Shown piece by piece: positions 6,138 through 8,847 of a DNA stretch of 8,847 nucleotides. The DNA comes from Lachnospiraceae bacterium UBA3866 (GTDB lineage Bacteria; Bacillota; Clostridia; Lachnospirales; Lachnospiraceae): NCBI GenBank assembly GCA_002392345.1, contig DGGU01000010.1, positions 1 through 8,847 of the forward strand, read 5' to 3'. The notes beneath the pieces were generated by a model. That model ran no database searches. It was not told the DNA's origin and saw only the letters and a program-made list of their open reading frames with translations. A program made the position numbers and the translations under genes. Every line of letters begins with the position of its first letter. Position 1 is the first letter of the stretch.

Positions 6138-7385
6138 TTATTTTAGCAATTCTTTAATATTCTTCTTGTATTCCTCAACACCTGGTTGATTAAATGGATT
6201 AACCTTAAGTATTAGTGCTGATATAGCACAGCTCATCATAAAGAAATAGAAAAGTTCCCCGAGCGTAATCTCATTTTGTTCAGAAACCCTTATATCTATA
6301 ACAGGTACATTACCTGTAAGATGTGCCTTCTCTGTAGCGCGAAGCGCTATATCATTGAGATCGTTGACATAAAACTTATCACTATATCTTATTCTATCAT
6401 CATCATAATCATTGGTTATAGTTATGAATGTCTCAAAGAGATTTCTTTTACCATCTTGCATAAGTTGTCCCATAGAATGTAAATCAGCTGTCATATTAAG
6501 TGAAGCAGGGAATATACCCTTGTTACCTTTACACTCTGACTCTCCAAAAAGTTGCTTAAGCCATTCTGAGAAATACTGCATGTTGGGACTCAAAGTAGAA
6601 AATACTTCTATATCTTTACCATTATTATAGTATAGATTTCTAACTATAGCATACTTCATTGCATCATTTACTTTTACATCATCTTTAGTGTACACGTCAT
6701 AGGCTGATTTTGCACCTGCAAGAAGTTTGTCTATGTCATACCCTGCTGCAGCTATAGGAAGAAGTCCTACGGCAGATAACACAGAATATCTTCCACCTAT
6801 GTTATCTGGCACTACAAAGGTTCTATAACCTTCCTTGTTCGCTTCTTCCTTAAGTATACCTTTTTCTTTATCAGTCGTTGCAATTATTCTTTTCTTTGTC
6901 TCGTCTTTTCCGTACTTCTTCTCACAAAGTTTTTTAAACTTGTCAAAGGCCACTGCTGGTTCTAGTGTCCCACCACTCTTACTAATCACATTGATGTAGA
7001 AATTCTTTCCCTCGACATAATCAAGAGTCTCTTTAAGATATTTTTCTGATAGTCCGTTGCCAACAAATATTACTTCTACGCCCTTCCCCTTCTCATGCTT
7101 TAGCCTATTTGCATAGTAATCAGAAAGAAAATCTATGGCAGCCTTAGCTCCAAGATAAGAACCACCTATGCCAATCGATACTAAGACTTCTGCTTCATTT
7201 TTTATCTCAGCTGCTACCTCTTTTATGCGAGCAAATTCTTCCTTATCATAATTGATAGGATGCTTAACCCATCCCGTCATATCTATCTTATCGCTAAGAA
7301 GGTCACTTATATGCTCCTTTGCCTCATTTACATACTTATCAATATTATTAATTTCATTTGCCTTATCAAAATTAACTTTAACCAT
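6138..7385 (-). CDS. pgi: Glucose-6-phosphate isomerase
   Basis: This enzyme interconverts glucose 6-phosphate and fructose 6-phosphate in glycolysis and gluconeogenesis, in the cytoplasm. In the 415-residue form I see: the SIS-domain glycine motif IGIGGSYLGAK (71-81), the sugar-phosphate loop SKSGGTLEP (135-143), signature 1 DNIGGRYS (194-201), the probable catalytic Glu282 in FGESE, His303 in TADLHSMGQ, and signature 2 with NPFNQPGVEEYK (about 397-407), whose Lys407 is the likely ring-opening residue. It is shorter than the roughly 450 residues usual in Firmicutes. The phosphate loop differs from the common SKSGTTTEP. I chose the ATG at 7385 because GGAGG lies 4 nt upstream; an earlier ATG at 7412 lacks a site. 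It heads the minus-strand cluster. Confidence 0.97.
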   Translation of the reverse strand: MVKVNFDKANEINNIDKYVNEAKEHISDLLSDKIDMTGWVKHPINYDKEEFARIKEVAAEIKNEAEVLVSIGIGGSYLGAKAAIDFLSDYYANRLKHEKGKGVEVIFVGNGLSEKYLKETLDYVEGKNFYINVISKSGGTLEPAVAFDKFKKLCEKKYGKDETKKRIIATTDKEKGILKEEANKEGYRTFVVPDNIGGRYSVLSAVGLLPIAAAGYDIDKLLAGAKSAYDVYTKDDVKVNDAMKYAIVRNLYYNNGKDIEVFSTLSPNMQYFSEWLKQLFGESECKGNKGIFPASLNMTADLHSMGQLMQDGKRNLFETFITITNDYDDDRIRYSDKFYVNDLNDIALRATEKAHLTGNVPVIDIRVSEQNEITLGELFYFFMMSCAISALILKVNPFNQPGVEEYKKNIKELLK

Positions 7386-7410
7386 CTTTCCTCCAATATT
7401 ATATAAAGGC

Positions 7411-7437
7411 ATCTAAAAAGACTTAGATCCCTAAGTT
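7411..7437 (-). promoter_or_regulatory. Two mutually exclusive hairpins in the pgi leader
   Basis: On the minus strand ACTTAG (7436-7431) can pair with CTAAGT (7426-7421) around the loop GGAT, followed at once by C and five T. Alternatively ATCTAA (7428-7423) can pair with TTAGAT (7416-7411), which would disrupt the first stem. The layout recalls an attenuator, but both stems are only 6 bp and AT-rich. The first would also sit within a few bases of the predicted transcript start. Confidence 0.3.
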
Positions 7438-7447
7438 TCCTTACTAT

Positions 7448-7476
7448 ATTATGGCACTTTTTCGCCAATTTTTCAA
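7448..7476 (-). promoter_or_regulatory. Sigma-A promoter for pgi and the downstream cluster
   Basis: Minus strand: -35 TTGAAA (7471-7476), 17-bp spacer, -10 CATAAT (7448-7453). The expected start is near 7441, giving a leader of about 55 nt before the pgi ATG. No other strong promoter was seen between this site and the end of the cluster at 386, where gaps are 10 nt or less. Confidence 0.65.
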
Positions 7477-7540
7477 TCTATTTTACAAATTTTTTATCAT
7501 ATCTTCAAGATAAATCCTTGTTTATTTTTTTCTATTTTTA

Positions 7541-7549
7541 TGATAAAAT
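7541..7549 (+). promoter_or_regulatory. Extended -10 promoter for the S11-like gene
   Basis: TGATAAAAT (7541-7549) fits an extended -10 (TGn then TAAAAT). The region upstream is a T-rich tract; TTTATT at 7521-7526 (17 bp upstream) would be a poor -35. The start would be near 7556, leaving a leader of about 50 nt before the ATG at 7606. This promoter diverges from the pgi promoter, 65 bp away. Confidence 0.5.
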
Positions 7550-7556
7550 AAAGTCT

Positions 7557-7589
7557 AAGTTTGGCTACATAAAGCCAGCTCCAAAACTT
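7557..7589 (+). other. Leader stem-loop before the S11-like gene
   Basis: AAGTTT (7557-7562) can pair with AAACTT (7584-7589), and inside it GGCT (7563-7566) with AGCC (7573-7576) around a 6-nt loop, leaving a 7-nt bulge (AGCTCCA). The structure would occupy almost the whole 5' leader and end shortly before the GAGG ribosome binding site (7596-7599). I do not recognise it as a known riboswitch. It may simply protect the mRNA 5' end or tune translation. Confidence 0.35.
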
Positions 7590-7605
7590 TGAAATGAGGT
7601 TCGAT

Positions 7606-8817
7606 ATGAAAAATATTGTACTTAAGAAAACATTAATTTTCAGTATGTTGATGACTCTTATGCTTTGCATATCAGCATATGCCGATGAAATAAGTGACAT
7701 AGAAAAATACGGTCCAAGTTTAGCGTCTTATACTGTTGAGAAAAAGGAGCTCCCTGTTGGCACTGTGGTTTATGATTCCCCACTTGGTGCCACAATCATC
7801 AACAGTTCTACTGCCAATCAGATTAGTCAGATTGCCATAGTTGATTCTTCTAATCCGCTAATTGGTTCAAGCCCAGCTACTGTTGCTGCAAGAAATTCAA
7901 ATGCAGATAACCCTACTAATCTCATTACCAATCCGACAGCAGCTGATCTAATTAATCCATATGGCACAGGTAACACCTTACCTACAGATGGAAGTGCTTA
8001 TGTTCTCCCTTCTGGACTCAATCTATATAACCTTGTAGTTAAGAACACTACTGCAACTAAACCAACCATATCAGCTCCAAGCTATGCTTTAATCAATGTA
8101 ACCACCAATCAGATATATGATATGAAAAACCAGACAGAGAAATATAATCCTTCTGGCCTCGCTAATCTTATGACTGCATATATTGCAGTGTCAAGTTCAA
8201 GTCTTGATAAGGAACTCAAAGTCAATTCAACTGCTGTCTATAATATAGATAAAGATGCTTCTATCATAGCACTTAGTAACAAAGATAAGATCACCCTCAA
8301 AGATGCTATCGCCTCTATGTTTGTAAAAGGTGCTGTAGATTCAGCCAATGTCATAGCAGAAAATGTATCAGGCAACATAGATGCATTTGTCAATCTAATG
8401 AATGCAACTGCACTCAGTCTTGGTATGCAAAATACAAAATTCGTAGACCCAGCAGGCATCAAAGAAGGAAACGAAACTACAGCTCTTGATATGGCTATTC
8501 TCATGGCTAAGGTAACTGAAAGACCAGAGCTAGTTGAGTTACTTGCACTTTCTACTTATACTCTACCTCAAGTTGAAAGAAGAGAACAACTTATCATATA
8601 TAGTAAGAACTCTCAACTCAATAGAGAGTCTGCAAATTATAATGCCGATGTTGTGGCAAGCAGAATGGCATACACAACTGCCTCAAAATACACTATCGCA
8701 TCTTTGATGAATTATAATAACAATAAGATAATCGCTGTAGTCTTAAAGGCTGAAGGAAGTCAGTTCTCTGATACAAAGAAACTGCTAGAATTCGCGAAAG
8801 TCGCAGTCGCAGAATAA
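7606..8817 (+). CDS. Secreted peptidase S11-like (DacA/PBP5 fold) protein lacking catalytic motifs
   Basis: The 403-residue protein has a clear Sec signal peptide (KK near the N-terminus, hydrophobic core, likely cleavage after AYA at residue 26). Residues 27-155 are rich in Asn, Thr, Ser and Pro and match nothing I know. From about residue 158 on, the order of motifs fits D-Ala-D-Ala carboxypeptidases: NPSGLANLMTAYIAV (181-195) aligns with P.SLTKLMTA; GAVDSANVIAENVSGN followed by FVNLMN and TKFVDPAGI (242-285) aligns with SGNDAA..LAE..SG; SRMAYT (352-357) aligns with the KTGYT region. The SxxK serine and lysine read Gly184 and Asn187, SxN reads G-A-V, and KTG reads R-M-A. A pseudoenzyme that binds rather than cuts peptidoglycan is my inference. 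No C-terminal PBP5 anchor is visible. I chose the ATG at 7606 because GAGG lies 6 nt upstream; an ATG at 7594 has no site. Tandem TAA stops end it. Confidence 0.85.
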   Translation: MKNIVLKKTLIFSMLMTLMLCISAYADEISDIEKYGPSLASYTVEKKELPVGTVVYDSPLGATIINSSTANQISQIAIVDSSNPLIGSSPATVAARNSNADNPTNLITNPTAADLINPYGTGNTLPTDGSAYVLPSGLNLYNLVVKNTTATKPTISAPSYALINVTTNQIYDMKNQTEKYNPSGLANLMTAYIAVSSSSLDKELKVNSTAVYNIDKDASIIALSNKDKITLKDAIASMFVKGAVDSANVIAENVSGNIDAFVNLMNATALSLGMQNTKFVDPAGIKEGNETTALDMAILMAKVTERPELVELLALSTYTLPQVERREQLIIYSKNSQLNRESANYNADVVASRMAYTTASKYTIASLMNYNNNKIIAVVLKAEGSQFSDTKKLLEFAKVAVAE

Positions 8818-8838
8818 TAAAAAAAGGGAACCTCTAAA

Positions 8839-8847
8839 AAGGAGCAT
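8839..8847 (+). promoter_or_regulatory. Ribosome-binding-like sequence at the window end
   Basis: AAGGAG (8839-8844) lies about 20 nt after the S11-like stop codon and 3 nt before the end of the window. It would suit a plus-strand gene starting a few bases outside, probably in the same transcript. No terminator is visible between the stop and this site. The start codon itself cannot be seen. Confidence 0.4.

Noticed and set aside
7606..7683. Lipoprotein signal in the S11-like protein
   Set aside because: The cysteine at residue 21 is preceded by L-M-L, not a lipobox with G, A or S before Cys; a normal cleavage after AYA fits better.
7497..7700. Minus-strand open frame over the intergenic region and the S11 signal peptide
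   Set aside because: It covers both divergent promoters and the signal-peptide codons, with no plausible start site or family match.
8344..8352. S-A-N (residues 246-248) as an intact SxN motif of the S11-like protein
   Set aside because: Alignment by the following AE..SG landmark puts G-A-V, not S-A-N, at the SxN place; S-A-N falls four residues later, where A-A-x is usual. Only a structure would settle this.

Overview
The window looks like a chromosomal core region of a low-GC Gram-positive anaerobe of the class Clostridia, most like the Lachnospiraceae. The reasons are: AT-rich DNA with heavy use of AGA and ATA codons, strong purine-rich ribosome binding sites, two tRNA genes that do not encode CCA, a Firmicutes-type RecR and DnaX, and a TPR protein with a conserved C-terminal tail that I remember from Lachnospiraceae. 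The family assignment is an inference from recall; no 16S or other marker is present.

Layout. Positions 1-385 carry a minus-strand tRNA unit: a consensus sigma-A promoter (345-372), a broken copy of the 5' end of tRNA-Asp, a near-perfect palindrome, an intact tRNA-Asp(GUC), a GC-rich hairpin, and tRNA-Tyr(GUA). Positions 386-7385 are one tightly packed minus-strand gene cluster, transcribed in this order: pgi, a coiled-coil membrane protein, dnaX, recR, a large TPR protein, and a CvpA-family membrane protein. Gaps are 10 and 4 nt, followed by three overlaps (about 8, 4 and 1 nt). A single plausible promoter lies in front of pgi (7448-7476), and no convincing terminator separates cvpA from the tRNA promoter. 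Positions 7386-7605 are a divergent intergenic region with a leader on each side. Positions 7606-8817 (plus strand) encode a secreted protein with the fold signature of a D-Ala-D-Ala carboxypeptidase (peptidase S11). The last 27 bases end in a ribosome-binding-like sequence, so another plus-strand gene probably starts just outside the window.

How the genes fit together. dnaX (clamp-loader tau/gamma) and recR (RecFOR recombination mediator) are a classic pair, but the small nucleoid-associated gene ybaB/ebfC that normally lies between them is absent. pgi is glycolytic and probably shares the cluster's promoter. The remaining genes encode membrane or scaffold-like proteins of unknown role.

The main points for a second look are two apparent pseudoenzymes. 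The S11 protein has lost all three catalytic motifs (SxxK, SxN and KTG). The TPR protein carries what reads as a CbbX/EccA-like AAA+ module without Walker A or Walker B residues. In addition, dnaX contains an in-frame A7 slippery heptamer whose -1 frame stops after seven codons, predicting a gamma-like product, and the tRNA-Asp locus shows a partial duplication.
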